A stretch of DNA of 51,014 bases, from contig JAAFHV010000031.1 in the NCBI GenBank assembly GCA_013297655.1, forward strand, positions 1-51,014, read 5' to 3'. Shown in pieces: positions 1 through 8,294 of the stretch. Position 1 is the first letter of the stretch; every line of letters begins with the position of its first letter. The stretch comes from Myxococcales bacterium. GTDB lineage: Bacteria > Myxococcota_A > Polyangia > Polyangiales > Polyangiaceae. Under the pieces are notes generated by a model, which did not search any database, had not been told where the DNA came from, and saw only the letters and a program-made list of their open reading frames with translations. The translations under genes and the position numbers were made by a program.

Positions 1-1
1 G

Positions 2-484
2 GGCGGCGATCGGCATTTCCTCGGCAACGGCGCCGACTTCTCCCGCGGCACGGCCGACCTCAACACCGACGGCGTGAGCTGGGTGTGGAGCGAAGGCGAA
101 GGGCGCACCACCGGCGCCTTCCCCGTGGTCAAAATCGCCACCGCGCCCTTCACTCGCGATCCCTCCAAGGTTCAGAAGCGCATCGTTCGAACCGACCTCG
201 GTAGCTCCGCCTTCGGAGCCACTCGATTCGCGGTTGGCCACGGATACGCTGGCCACATCTCCGGAGACCCGAGCGGCGACCGCGGCTCGATGATCGTGCG
301 CCTCTCGGATGGGGAAGCGTGGCTCCTCCCGGGTGGCAATGGGTCGCCCGTCATCTTCCAGCACGTCCTCGCCTTCACCGCCGACGAGGTGTTCATCCGC
401 GTCCGCGACGAGAACGGCACCAACCTGTATCGCGTGCGCCTCGACTCGCTCGGGGCCTTCGCACTGCCGCCGGCTCCGAATTGA
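2..484 (+). CDS. Hypothetical protein, C-terminal part (5' end outside window)
   Basis: The frame is open from base 2 to a TGA ending at 484, with no stop up to the window edge, so the true start lies upstream. A GTG at 74 is in frame, but the residues before it (a G/D/N-rich stretch with DLNTDGVSW) read as protein. The visible 160 residues alternate short hydrophobic strands with Gly/Asp turns (RGSMIVRLSDGEAWLLPGG, DEVFIRVRDENGTNLYRVRL), as in a beta-propeller or similar all-beta extracellular domain. No catalytic motif is seen and I do not recognise the family. Function unknown. Confidence 0.6.
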   Translation, partial: GGDRHFLGNGADFSRGTADLNTDGVSWVWSEGEGRTTGAFPVVKIATAPFTRDPSKVQKRIVRTDLGSSAFGATRFAVGHGYAGHISGDPSGDRGSMIVRLSDGEAWLLPGGNGSPVIFQHVLAFTADEVFIRVRDENGTNLYRVRLDSLGAFALPPAPN

Positions 485-494
485 GCTCGTCGGA

Positions 495-605
495 ATGAAA
501 CGGTGGCTCCCCGGGGCATTGGCAATCGCGCGCTCGCTCATGGCGCTTCGACCCTCGAGCGGGTGCTCGTGGGAACGCAGCACGCTCATGCCGTTTCACG
601 CCTAA
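495..605 (+). CDS. Possible tiny lipoprotein or lipoprotein remnant
   Basis: A 36-codon frame begins MKRWLPGALAIA and runs to PSSGC, a possible lipobox, before ending 13 residues later. A signal-like N-terminus (KR, then a mostly hydrophobic stretch) followed by Cys suggests a lipoprotein start, but an Arg interrupts the hydrophobic stretch and the mature part is only about 14 residues. It lies 11 bp after the preceding gene, in the same direction. It could be a truncated lipoprotein gene or chance. No clear ribosome binding site is seen. Confidence 0.2.
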   Translation: MKRWLPGALAIARSLMALRPSSGCSWERSTLMPFHA

Positions 606-703
606 CGGAGCGCACCTTCGGTCGATAAGCCGTACGAGGTATCATCCTCTATCGTCGTCTCCGCCCGCCTGACCCCATCGCCGCCCACCGCCCCACAAAG
701 CCC

Positions 704-1525
704 ATGTCCACCGAGCCCCTCGACCTCTTCCACCGCGCCCGCGCCCTCGCCCTCGCCGACGACTACGACACGCGCTGGGACTGCATCGTCGCGCTTCAGG
801 GCATGGCATCGGAGCGCGTCTTCGAACAGGCCATCGCGTGGTGCACGAGCCCCGATCCTCTCGAGCGCGCGATCGCGGCCGACGTGCTCGCTGGGCTCGG
901 TGAAGGCAACGCCACGCCTCTTGGCGACCGCGCCGCCCCGCACGTATCCCGTCTCCTGCGCGACTCCGACGCCAGCGTCCTGATGGCCGCGGCGAGGGCG
1001 CTGAGCTACATCGGAGTACGCGACGAGCTCGACGACTTGGTCGCGTTGGCGTCACACCCGGACCCGGACGTGCGTCGCGGCGTCGTGCTCGCGCTGAACC
1101 GAACCCACGTGCCGCTCGCCTTGGAAACGCTCGTCCGGTTGTCTGCAGACGAAGACGACGACGTGCGAGATTGGGCCACGTTCGGACTCGGCTCCCAGAC
1201 CGACGCGGACACCCCAGCGCTTCGCGACGCGCTCGTCGCGCGCCTCGACGACTGGAGCTTCGACGTGCGTGGCGAAGCACTCGTCGGCCTCGCCCGCGTG
1301 CGCGATAGTCGCGTATATCCCTCGCTCCTCCGAGAGCTCCAGTCCGGCCACATCGGTTCGCTCGCCGTCGAAGCCGCGCGCGACTTTCCCTCGCCGCTGT
1401 TCCTCGAGAGCTTGGAGGCCATGCGCTCCTGGTGGGACGGAGACCACGCGCTCCTCGAAGCCGCCATCACTCGGTGCCGAGAAGCCGAGTCTGGAGTGCC
1501 TTTGGGGGAGAACGGCTGCGACTAG
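704..1525 (+). CDS. HEAT-repeat protein
   Basis: The 273-residue protein is built of alpha-helical repeats of about 30 residues typical of HEAT/PBS-lyase HEAT proteins. Units include 'DPLERAIAADVLAGLG', 'DASVLMAAARALSYIG', 'HPDPDVRRGVVLALNRT', 'DEDDDVRDWATFGLGS' and 'DWSFDVRGEALVGLARV', each with the conserved Asp-x-x-Val-Arg turn. There is no signal peptide, so it is probably cytoplasmic and acts as a binding scaffold. The ATG at 704 is the first start before the first helix. Neighbours give no functional clue. The family is confidently recognised; the partner is unknown. Confidence 0.85.
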   Translation: MSTEPLDLFHRARALALADDYDTRWDCIVALQGMASERVFEQAIAWCTSPDPLERAIAADVLAGLGEGNATPLGDRAAPHVSRLLRDSDASVLMAAARALSYIGVRDELDDLVALASHPDPDVRRGVVLALNRTHVPLALETLVRLSADEDDDVRDWATFGLGSQTDADTPALRDALVARLDDWSFDVRGEALVGLARVRDSRVYPSLLRELQSGHIGSLAVEAARDFPSPLFLESLEAMRSWWDGDHALLEAAITRCREAESGVPLGENGCD

Positions 1526-1918
1526 GGCGCCCTTGGCCTCGCGAATCTCGCCGGCGAAGTGCAGTCGTGCGCGCCTCCGAGTCCTGGGACGTTCTGCTCT
1601 GCGGCTCTGGCGCTCCTATCTCGAGAGACGCTTCACCTCGGTGGTTGACCATGCCTCGCACCGGCCGCCCGAGCCACGACGTACATCGCCGCCGAACGCT
1701 GAACCCCTGCCGCACGCGCTTCCCCCTCGCCTCAGTCGAGTTTCCGAAAATCGACCTCCCCCAAGCAACGAAGCTGAAGACGGCTCCGATATGGCGCCCA
1801 TGAATTCCACCAAGCTTCGGCTCGCTCGTTTCTCCCCCCTCTCCGCCGACCGTTCTCGCTGCGTTCAAGCGTCGCCGACGGACTTTCGCGCGGTCCTCGA
1901 CGGCAGCGGCAAGCTGGT
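1526..1918. other. Intergenic stretch with no convincing gene
   Basis: About 390 bases between the HEAT-repeat gene and the next lipoprotein. Open frames cross it on both strands but none has a protein-like composition throughout. One short plus-strand frame starting ATG at 1792 and ending TGA at 1928 finishes with 'TDFRAVLDGSGKLVC', which looks protein-like and overlaps the start of the next gene. It may be the tail of a lost gene. No terminator or tandem repeat was seen. Confidence 0.4.
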
Positions 1919-2464
1919 GTGCAAGTGATCACCCGCCACCGACGCGCGCTCTGCCTCTTCGCCTCCGCCCTGGTCCTCGCCCTGCTCGTAGCCGGCTGCA
2001 GGCAGGAGCCCGCGTGGAACTGCGTAGACAACGAGTACCCGTTCGACCGCTTCGACTCCCCATCCGGCACCGAAGATCTCGTATTCGCGTGCAAGCCCAA
2101 CCCAATCGGTGTCGGAATCCGCGCCGACGGCACGGTGGTGCTCCTCGAAGCACGCTCGACCAACTTCGTGCTCGACCCTTGGGCACGGCTATTGACCGAC
2201 GGCGGGGCCCTCGCCGGAACATCCACGGTGGTGCCGCGTGCCGAGCTCGAGGCGCGGCGGGCCGAGGGCATCCACGAACCCACCATGCCGTGGCCGTGGG
2301 ACCGAACGTTGCGCGAGAGCCTGGAGTGCTTCGAACGCGTAGGAACGGACACCCGAACCGTCGTGCCGCTCACGGCGAAAGGCCGTAAACCGAGCGCCGT
2401 CGGGCTTCGACTCGCCACTTGGATTCGAGCGCAGGGTGCTCGCGCGGCCGCTGGCGCGCGGTAG
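1919..2464 (+). CDS. Putative lipoprotein, unknown function
   Basis: A 181-residue protein with a classic lipoprotein signal: positive N-terminus (TRHRR), hydrophobic core (ALCLFASALVLALLVAG) and lipobox LVAGC at about residues 23-27, so it is probably anchored in the inner or outer membrane. Two further cysteines in the mature part (WNCVDNEYPF and VFACKPNP) could form a disulfide, and a third lies near the C-terminus (SLECFER). I chose GTG 1919; GTG 1925 would give nearly the same signal. The family is not recognised and the neighbours do not help. Confidence 0.6.
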   Translation: MQVITRHRRALCLFASALVLALLVAGCRQEPAWNCVDNEYPFDRFDSPSGTEDLVFACKPNPIGVGIRADGTVVLLEARSTNFVLDPWARLLTDGGALAGTSTVVPRAELEARRAEGIHEPTMPWPWDRTLRESLECFERVGTDTRTVVPLTAKGRKPSAVGLRLATWIRAQGARAAAGAR

Positions 2465-2622
2465 GAACAGCTTAACCGGCAGACGCGAGGCCAGCGAACC
2501 CGGAGCGCCCGCTCGAACAGGCGGCAGCTGTTTCTTCACGGTTCGTCGTCGCTCGGCCAGTCCTGCATAGGCGGCAACCGTCCCTCTGTGCCAAAGGCGA
2601 GAGCGGCGCTACCGGGCGCTCC

Positions 2623-3663
2623 CTACGCAGCGACGCTTTCGCCCAATGCTCCGTCGCTAATTCCCGTCCCCTTCCGCGCCGCCCTCCAGCCCGAGAAGAG
2701 CTCCAGTGCCTGCCCCGCGCTCGGAATCCCTAGGCCCGAAACGGGCTCGGAGACACGGAGAGAAGCTTCGAGCGCGACGAGCGCTTCCTCCGTCGCGGCG
2801 TCGAGCCGAGCGATCGCCGCGGGCGAGAGCGCGGTGCGGGCCCAGGCGTCGATGCGGGCAGAGAGAGCGGCGTGGCGAAGCTCGTCGTTCGTGATGGCGC
2901 CGAAAAAGGCGCGCAATTCGGCATTGGGCGCCGCGACCGATTGCCACATTCCAATGAGCACCCCAAACGTCTCGCGAACACAGCCCTCGACGGCATTTTC
3001 GATCGCGAGCGTCTCGAGGTCGCGGTGAGCCTGCGCGTGGAGCACCGGCGCCGGCGGGGTACCACCGTAGGTCGTCGCCAAAGACGATGCCATTTGCGCA
3101 TGGCGAGCCTCGTCGCGCTTGGCGTCGCGGCACCCCTGAACAAGGCTCTTCGGCGCGCCGAGCGCACCGAGATCGCGCTCCAGAATCGCGAACGCGTCGA
3201 CCGACGCCGCCTCGAAGAACGCCATTCGCGAGAGATACGAGCCAATGTCCCGAGCGTTCGGCGCCGCGCGGTCGTCCAGGCCGCTGTACCTTCGTCCGTC
3301 CACCGCGCACGGGAATGGCTCGCATGCGAGGGTGCTGCCCGTGCGCGTACAGCTCCGTACGCTCTCGCCGCAGAGCTCCCTGCACGTCTCCGACGACAGC
3401 GCACCGCCATCGCCGCAGGTCGACAAGTCGCCCGCGAGCGACACGGAGAAGGCCGCCTTCGACCCGCAGCCTCGTGGTGCGTCCGCCACGTCGAGCGCAC
3501 GGCACGCGCCAGCGCTGTTGGCGTCGGCTCCAGCGTCGTCCGCGGTCGACTCCGCGGAGCTGCAAGCGATGACGAGCCCGAGCGGCATCGGCAACGCGAT
3601 CGTGCCAATCACGATACGACGAAAGAGGCGACGAAGCGTCGTAGCGTGAAGGCTTTCTTTCAT
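2623..3663 (-). CDS. Ferritin-like domain lipoprotein
   Basis: A 346-residue protein. The start is placed at the ATG at 3663 because MKESLHATTLRRLFRR followed by a hydrophobic run to VIAC (Cys34) makes a good lipoprotein signal; a longer upstream frame is not signal-like. A Cys-rich linker (about residues 40-140) precedes a four-helix region with ferritin-like diiron signatures: 'FFEAASVDAFAILERDL', 'DEARHAQM' (ExxH) and later 'NDELRHAAL' (ExxH). Such secreted or anchored ferritin-like proteins are common in myxobacteria. Whether it binds iron or has oxidase activity is not known. It is a single gene, transcribed away from 4.2 kb. Confidence 0.75.
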   Translation of the reverse strand: MKESLHATTLRRLFRRIVIGTIALPMPLGLVIACSSAESTADDAGADANSAGACRALDVADAPRGCGSKAAFSVSLAGDLSTCGDGGALSSETCRELCGESVRSCTRTGSTLACEPFPCAVDGRRYSGLDDRAAPNARDIGSYLSRMAFFEAASVDAFAILERDLGALGAPKSLVQGCRDAKRDEARHAQMASSLATTYGGTPPAPVLHAQAHRDLETLAIENAVEGCVRETFGVLIGMWQSVAAPNAELRAFFGAITNDELRHAALSARIDAWARTALSPAAIARLDAATEEALVALEASLRVSEPVSGLGIPSAGQALELFSGWRAARKGTGISDGALGESVAA

Positions 3664-4232
3664 GGTGAATCCCAGTGCAAACCGCGAGCCACAGCACACC
3701 TTCGCCCTCGCGGGGCGTAGCGAACGATCGACCGCTGTGGCGACCGAGCCGCACATGGCACGAGGTGACACGGCTGGAAACCAGCGAACGCTGGAACCGT
3801 TGAAATACTAACGGCGGGGTCATCCTGCTCTTCGCGCGTTCGCTGATCCGTCATTGCTGCTGCACTCTTTTTGCGATTCGCTCGCGGGCTCGGCGGGTCC
3901 GCGATGGCGGTCTCGTGGCCCTGGCAGGTGCGCTCGGGCGCCTACGAGCGACCACGACCTCTGCACGTGAGGAGGGATTCGCGGAACGCGCCGGAGCGGA
4001 TCAGCAGAACGAAGCTCGCCCACACGGCATCCGAGCGCGTGCTTCGGGCCAGGCGGCGCGGCGACCTTGCGCCAACGGTCGTCGCGGGGTCGTAGGCCGC
4101 GCCGTCGGGGAGGAAATCGCCGCGGAGTGAGGCGCATCGGAGTTGGCGCCGGAGTCGGTGTGCAACGGAAGGGACCCGTGCTGGACAGCGGAACCTCAGG
4201 CACTGGCAGCATTCGACGACCAAACGTAAACA
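3664..4232. other. Long intergenic region upstream of the ferritin-like gene
   Basis: About 570 bases separating two minus-strand genes. The part next to 3663 must contain the promoter of the ferritin-like lipoprotein, but I see no clear -35/-10 pair. A 93-codon minus-strand frame (3942-4223) has a locally protein-like run (LRGDFLPDGAAYDPATTVGA) and could be a decayed gene. I do not recognise it, and it has no good start or ribosome binding site. No repeats or RNA gene were seen. Confidence 0.35.
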
Positions 4233-4772
4233 TCAGCCGTCCGCGAGGGTGCGCACTCGAGCAAGCACAACGAGCTGGCCCAGCTTGAACCGCGCGAGGT
4301 CGGCCGCGTTCTCGAGGTGAAAGGCATAGATGTCGAACCTCGGCGCGCCCGTCGCGTAGAGCGTGCGCGGCTGAGATAAGACGGGCTTGATCGGGTGCCC
4401 GTTGAGCGCGCTCTGCTCCACCTCGAAGCTCCCGCTGCCGAGCTCGCGACAGAGCACGTACCCTTCGCGCTTCCGACCCACGTGAACGATCTCGAACAGC
4501 ACACCGGAGGGCTCCGTCACGAGCGCCTCCTCTTGAGCGAGCCGCTCTGCGTGGAACGCAGCTTCCACCATGCTCAGAACCTGTCGATAGAGGTGCGACC
4601 GGAGCATCACCGGATCGAGCCCCTCCGCGACAATCACCGCGTCGGTGAACGCTCGCGGCTCTACGGGCGGCTGCTCACAGATCGTTCGATACGGCTCTGG
4701 GCCCAAGCAAAAGCCGAGCTTGACGCAAAGCAGGTCGAGCAAGCGACGGATGGCTGTTTCCGAGAAAATCAC
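4233..4772 (-). CDS. Hypothetical protein
   Basis: A 179-residue protein starting at GTG 4772 (MIFSETAIRRLLDLLC). It has no signal peptide. Composition is normal for a soluble globular protein: an alpha-helical N-terminal half (RSHLYRQVLSMVEAAFHAERLAQEEAL) and a beta-rich C-terminal half (GVLFEIVHVGRKREGYVLCREL; RFDIYAFHLENAADLARFKLGQLVVLARV). No motif I can name. It lies upstream of the ferritin-like gene and downstream of another small hypothetical on the same strand, separated from that by 93 bp. Confidence 0.6.
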   Translation of the reverse strand: MIFSETAIRRLLDLLCVKLGFCLGPEPYRTICEQPPVEPRAFTDAVIVAEGLDPVMLRSHLYRQVLSMVEAAFHAERLAQEEALVTEPSGVLFEIVHVGRKREGYVLCRELGSGSFEVEQSALNGHPIKPVLSQPRTLYATGAPRFDIYAFHLENAADLARFKLGQLVVLARVRTLADG

Positions 4773-4865
4773 GTTAGTCCCAACCCACGTAACCGGGATT
4801 CAGCCATCGCGGCTCGTCGGGTAGAATCCCACGATACGCGGCCCAGGTCGTTCGACATGCCATAT

Positions 4866-5255
4866 TCACCGGTAGATCGACCGCCCAAGGGCCTCGGCGC
4901 TTTCGACGACCAACACGTCGCCAAACGACGCCTGCATATCCTCGGGCATCATCGCTACCGCAGCGCGTTCGGCGACCACGGCGCGAAGCGGGTCACTCGG
5001 AAAGTAGAACACCGAATCACCGCGCGAGAGCACGCCGAAGAGACCGTTCCATAGGCGTTCGAGTCCCGTCGGTCGGTTCACGGAGATGTGGACGACGCGA
5101 CCGTCGTCGCCCTTCGAGAGGAAGAGCTCGCAGTCCTCGAGTGGCCAGCTCGTCTCGGAGTCCGCCGATCCAGGCTCGCTGAGGCCGAACAAGCGGCGCA
5201 GGTCTGCGGTCGGAATGCCCGGGGCGGCGATAGCGAGGTAGATGTCGAAGCTCAT
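4866..5255 (-). CDS. Hypothetical protein
   Basis: A 129-residue soluble protein beginning MSFDIYLAIAAPGIPTADL. The opening (FDIYLA) and the overall two-layer alpha/beta pattern, with 'CELFLSKGDDGRVVHISVNRP' in the middle, resemble small stand-alone myxobacterial proteins, some of which act as immunity proteins. That is only a weak impression, and no toxin gene is adjacent. The start ATG is well placed and there is no signal peptide. Function unknown. Confidence 0.6.
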   Translation of the reverse strand: MSFDIYLAIAAPGIPTADLRRLFGLSEPGSADSETSWPLEDCELFLSKGDDGRVVHISVNRPTGLERLWNGLFGVLSRGDSVFYFPSDPLRAVVAERAAVAMMPEDMQASFGDVLVVESAEALGRSIYR

Positions 5256-5513
5256 CGTGGTCGGGGGCGGCTCTGCGCTTCGCCAAGCCTACAGGCGCCC
5301 TTCGCCACGCGCCACACGCACGCTTCGCCGCCGTCTCGGGCTTGCTCCCTCACCGTCCCCGCTTCCCGCGACGTTCGCCACGTGGACGTCGCTTGGTGGC
5401 GTGGAGGCGATGCGATCTCGGCGCTGCCGTCGCCGCCGCTCCCGCTCCCGGCCGCGGCCCCTGAGAGTGCCTATCTGCGACATCGAATTACGGCTCGCAC
5501 CTCCGATGGAACC

Positions 5514-6197
5514 GTGCAACCCTATCTCCCCCACGTGCTACTTCCCTCCACTCAATACGGGTCTCGTGCCTCGTTCGAGCAGAGCCTCGTGTACGCTTGT
5601 GAACATTGTGGGAAGCCGAAGCGTGCCATCGTTCGTGGTTACGGTTTCGGGTACGCGACCGTCCCGCTCGACATCGACGGAGGAAATGTGGGCGGAAGGC
5701 GACGGGCCGCTCATGGCGCGAGCTCGTCGGCCCAGTCGCAGCTCCAATGGGTCCTCGCCCTGACGAAGTGTCCGCGTTGCTCCCGCCCTAGCCTATGGGC
5801 CGAGGAAAAGGCCAACGAGGACGCGGCGCGGGCAAAAACACGCTACCGACTGATGGCCTGGGTGCCGCTCCTCACCGGGGCGGTCGTGGTCTTCATGGCC
5901 TCCATGTCGAACCTCTCGACGTCCGGAGATATCGGCTCACCGAGCACCCTCGCGACGATCGCCTTGGCGGCAGCGATCGTCGCGTTCGCGACCCTCGTCA
6001 TCCCACACGGCGGCACGCCCGCGATCACCGCCGAGGTGCTCTTTTTCCCCGACGAGGGCGACGAGCCGGCGGCGGGCCAGGTGCGCGCAGAGCTCGCCGT
6101 GCGGCCCGGTTATGGCTCGGCATACGGGGCGGCCGCCCTCGGTTTCCTCGCCGTCATCGTGCTTTGCGGAGCGCTCGTCCTCGCGATCCGTCCGTGA
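5514..6197 (+). CDS. Zinc-ribbon membrane protein, unknown function
   Basis: The frame is open far upstream, but protein-like sequence begins near GTG 5514 (VQPYLPHVLLPSTQYGS), so I start there and give about 227 residues. Two CxxC pairs, 'CEHCGK' and 'CPRCSR', about 70 residues apart, probably bind one zinc. They are followed by a two-helix membrane hairpin (LMAWVPLLTGAVVVFMASM; LATIALAAAIVAFATLVIP), a beta-rich segment and a last membrane helix (AAALGFLAVIVLCGALVLAI). Probably an inner-membrane protein with a cytoplasmic metal-binding head. The start is uncertain. No functional context. Confidence 0.55.
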   Translation: MQPYLPHVLLPSTQYGSRASFEQSLVYACEHCGKPKRAIVRGYGFGYATVPLDIDGGNVGGRRRAAHGASSSAQSQLQWVLALTKCPRCSRPSLWAEEKANEDAARAKTRYRLMAWVPLLTGAVVVFMASMSNLSTSGDIGSPSTLATIALAAAIVAFATLVIPHGGTPAITAEVLFFPDEGDEPAAGQVRAELAVRPGYGSAYGAAALGFLAVIVLCGALVLAIRP

Positions 6198-6378
6198 ATC
6201 CAATGGTCCCGCAGCGCATCACACGGCGCGCACCCGACCGTGAGATCTCACGAAGCGAAACGCGGAAACAAGACTGTATCCAAGAGTAAGGCTCTCCTTG
6301 CCTCGGAGCTATCGCGTGGCGACACTCCGCTCCACATCCCTTTACCGCAACACGAACGTACGCTACGTCGCCTCCACG

Positions 6379-7011
6379 ATGAAAACGTATCTCCCGGAAG
6401 ACCTCGCGGAGATCGCGAGAGGCACCCTCGCCCACTACGACGCAAACGCCGACTCCTTCTGGGAGGGCACGCGCGACCACGACGTGTCGCAGAACTACGC
6501 GGCGCTCCTCGGCGCGATCGAAGGCGCGCCTCCCTTCACCATCCTCGACTTCGGGTGCGGGCCGGGCCGCGATCTGGCCTTTTGGAAGGCACAGGGGCAC
6601 GAAGCGGTGGGGCTCGAGGGGTCTCCGCGCTTCGTCGCGATGGCGCGCGCACACACCGGCTGCGAGGTGCTCGCGCAAGACTTCCTCGCCCTCGACTTGC
6701 CCCCCGAGCGTTTCGACGGCGTCTTCGCCAACGCGTCGCTCTTTCACGTCCCGCGGGCTGAGCTCCCACGTGTGCTCCGCCAGCTCCGCGCCACGCTCCG
6801 GCCACGGGGCGTCCTCTTCGCGTCGAACCCGCGCGGCAACGACGAAGAAGGGTGGAACGGCGCGCGCTTCGGCTCGTTCCACACCTGGGAGTCGTGGCGC
6901 GACGAGGTGACCGCCGCAGGTTTCGACGAGATTGACCATTATTATCGCCCGGCGGGAAAGCCTCGCGCGGAGCAGCCGTGGCTCGCGTCGGTCTGGCGCC
7001 GTCGCGACTGA
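6379..7011 (+). CDS. Class I SAM-dependent methyltransferase
   Basis: A 210-residue protein. The SAM-binding motif I 'LDFGCGPGRDL' lies near residues 57-67, followed by an acidic motif-II position (VGLEGSPRF) and 'FDGVFANASLFHVP' (motif IV region), the Rossmann pattern of methyltransferase type 11/25 proteins such as those acting on small molecules. ATG 6379 (MKTYLPEDLAEIARG) is preferred over an upstream ATG at 6298 whose extra 27 residues are not protein-like. The substrate cannot be inferred. A 46-bp stretch of this gene (6654-6699) is found again at 9198-9242. Confidence 0.85.
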   Translation: MKTYLPEDLAEIARGTLAHYDANADSFWEGTRDHDVSQNYAALLGAIEGAPPFTILDFGCGPGRDLAFWKAQGHEAVGLEGSPRFVAMARAHTGCEVLAQDFLALDLPPERFDGVFANASLFHVPRAELPRVLRQLRATLRPRGVLFASNPRGNDEEGWNGARFGSFHTWESWRDEVTAAGFDEIDHYYRPAGKPRAEQPWLASVWRRRD

Positions 7012-7078
7012 ACGGAGCGCCGTTCACCCGCCGCTACCCGCGACGTCCGCCTCGAGTGACGAACGCGGAGCGATGACC

Positions 7079-7867
7079 TCACACGGTCCGAACGGTGCCG
7101 CCGTCGATGACGAACTCGGCGCCGTGAATCGCCGCGGCGCGATCGGAGGCGAGGTAAGCGATGAGATCGGCCACCTCGGAGGGCTCGGCCGCACGCCCGA
7201 TGGGGATTCCGCCAAGACCGTCGAGCACGAGCTTCCGCGCGTCTTCGATCGTGCCGCCATTGGCGGCCTGCAGACGCTCGAGGAAGTGCACCGTCGACTC
7301 GGTCATGATCCATCCGGGGGAAACGACGTTCACCCGCACGCCCTTCGGCCCCAGCTCCTTCGAGATGGACTTGCTGTAGGTCCTGAGCGCGGCTTTGGCG
7401 GCGGCGTAAGCGGTTGTCGACTCGGGCAGAGGCAGCACCGACTGAATCGAGGTCACGTGCACCACCGCGCCGCCGCCCCGCTCGATCATCTGTGGAATCA
7501 GGAGCCGATCGAGGCGCACCGTGGCGAGCAGGTTCAGGTTCAGCTCGGAGAGCCAGAGCTCGTCCGTCAGGGCGACGAAGCCTCCGCCCGGCGCGGTCGA
7601 GCCGCCGAGCACGTGGGCGAGAATGTCCACCCCGCCCAAACGTTCGATCGCCGCTTTGGCCACGATCTCCCCGCCCTCGGCCGTGGTCAGGTCCGCGCGC
7701 ACGAACTCGACACCTTCGATCGGCTCCGGCGCTACACGGGCGGCCGTGATCACCCGCGCGCCGCCGGCGAGGAAGCGATCGACGGTGGCGCGGCCCGCCC
7801 CCTTGGTGCCAGCACTGACGAGCACGCGCTTTCCCGCGAACTCGGTCGGATCGATTTTGATGCTCAT
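7079..7867 (-). CDS. SDR family oxidoreductase
   Basis: A 262-residue short-chain dehydrogenase/reductase of classical length. It has the nucleotide-binding glycine motif 'GTKGAG' (residues 20-25), the NxxG-region equivalent 'LAHVLGG', the catalytic Ser/Tyr/Lys set with Tyr154 and Lys158 in 'YAAAK', and the family C-terminus 'GAEFVIDGG'. It should use NAD(P)H to interconvert an alcohol and a carbonyl; the substrate is unknown. Its ATG overlaps the stop of the upstream NTF2-like gene by 4 bp (ATGA), so the two are translationally coupled, and both are divergent from a LysR regulator. Confidence 0.9.
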   Translation of the reverse strand: MSIKIDPTEFAGKRVLVSAGTKGAGRATVDRFLAGGARVITAARVAPEPIEGVEFVRADLTTAEGGEIVAKAAIERLGGVDILAHVLGGSTAPGGGFVALTDELWLSELNLNLLATVRLDRLLIPQMIERGGGAVVHVTSIQSVLPLPESTTAYAAAKAALRTYSKSISKELGPKGVRVNVVSPGWIMTESTVHFLERLQAANGGTIEDARKLVLDGLGGIPIGRAAEPSEVADLIAYLASDRAAAIHGAEFVIDGGTVRTV

Positions 7868-8193
7868 ACCGTGACCTCCAAAGCTTCGATGACGCCATCT
7901 TCGAGCGTGAAACGGTAGGTGAAGCGGATCGGGCTGCCTTTGAAGTCGCCGTGGGCAGGGCCCTCGACCACGACCTGGCCGTCCTCGTGACGAACGGTGT
8001 CCGGGGTGAAGATCGCCTTGGCGGCGACCACCGCCTCCTCGAGCAACTTCCGCAGCTCGGCGTGGCCGGCGTGGCGGACTCCGTTGTCGAGGAAGACCGC
8101 GTCGGCGGCGAAGGGTGCGAGCATGCCGTCGACATCGAGCCGTGCGTTGGCCGCGACATAATCGGCGATGGGCTTGGGTAGCGTGAGCGCCAT
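7864..8193 (-). CDS. NTF2-like / SnoaL-like small protein
   Basis: A 109-residue protein of the NTF2-like superfamily: '[30 protein letters not shown]' is the usual N-terminal helix-loop with the xxWFAxDAxxxD pattern, followed by the curved beta sheet. Stand-alone members bind or isomerise small molecules, often beside an SDR. I start at ATG 8193 because a GAGGAGA ribosome binding site sits about 6 bases upstream; an ATG at 8199 is too close to it. It is the first gene of a two-gene unit with the SDR, and faces the LysR gene across a roughly 100-bp AT-rich divergent promoter region. Confidence 0.8.
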   Translation of the reverse strand: MALTLPKPIADYVAANARLDVDGMLAPFAADAVFLDNGVRHAGHAELRKLLEEAVVAAKAIFTPDTVRHEDGQVVVEGPAHGDFKGSPIRFTYRFTLEDGVIEALEVTV

Positions 8194-8199
8194 GAACAT

Positions 8200-8294
8200 T
8201 CTCCTCTGCAGTTGGTGGCTTCGGAGACAGTAGCCCCGCAAAACATAATGAAAACATGCTTAATGGTGCATGGTATGTGTAGCCAAGCTACACA
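8200..8294. promoter_or_regulatory. Divergent promoter region between LysR and NTF2/SDR genes
   Basis: The region is clearly richer in A/T than its surroundings (aaaacataatgaaaac, gcttaatgg). It carries a perfect inverted repeat, TGTGTAGC-CAA-GCTACACA, at 8276-8294, ending one base before the LysR ATG. LysR-type regulators usually bind T-N11-A type dyads in the divergent region, so an operator for autoregulation and control of the SDR unit is likely. The dyad could also fold in the 5' end of the lysR mRNA. Binding is inference. Confidence 0.55.

Noticed and set aside
4866-5255. Considered as an immunity protein of a toxin system
   Set aside because: Only a faint resemblance at the N-terminus, and no toxin-like gene adjacent.
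5088-5513. Upstream extension of the zinc-ribbon membrane protein
   Set aside because: The first 140 codons have shadow composition and partly overlap an oppositely directed gene (4866-5255).
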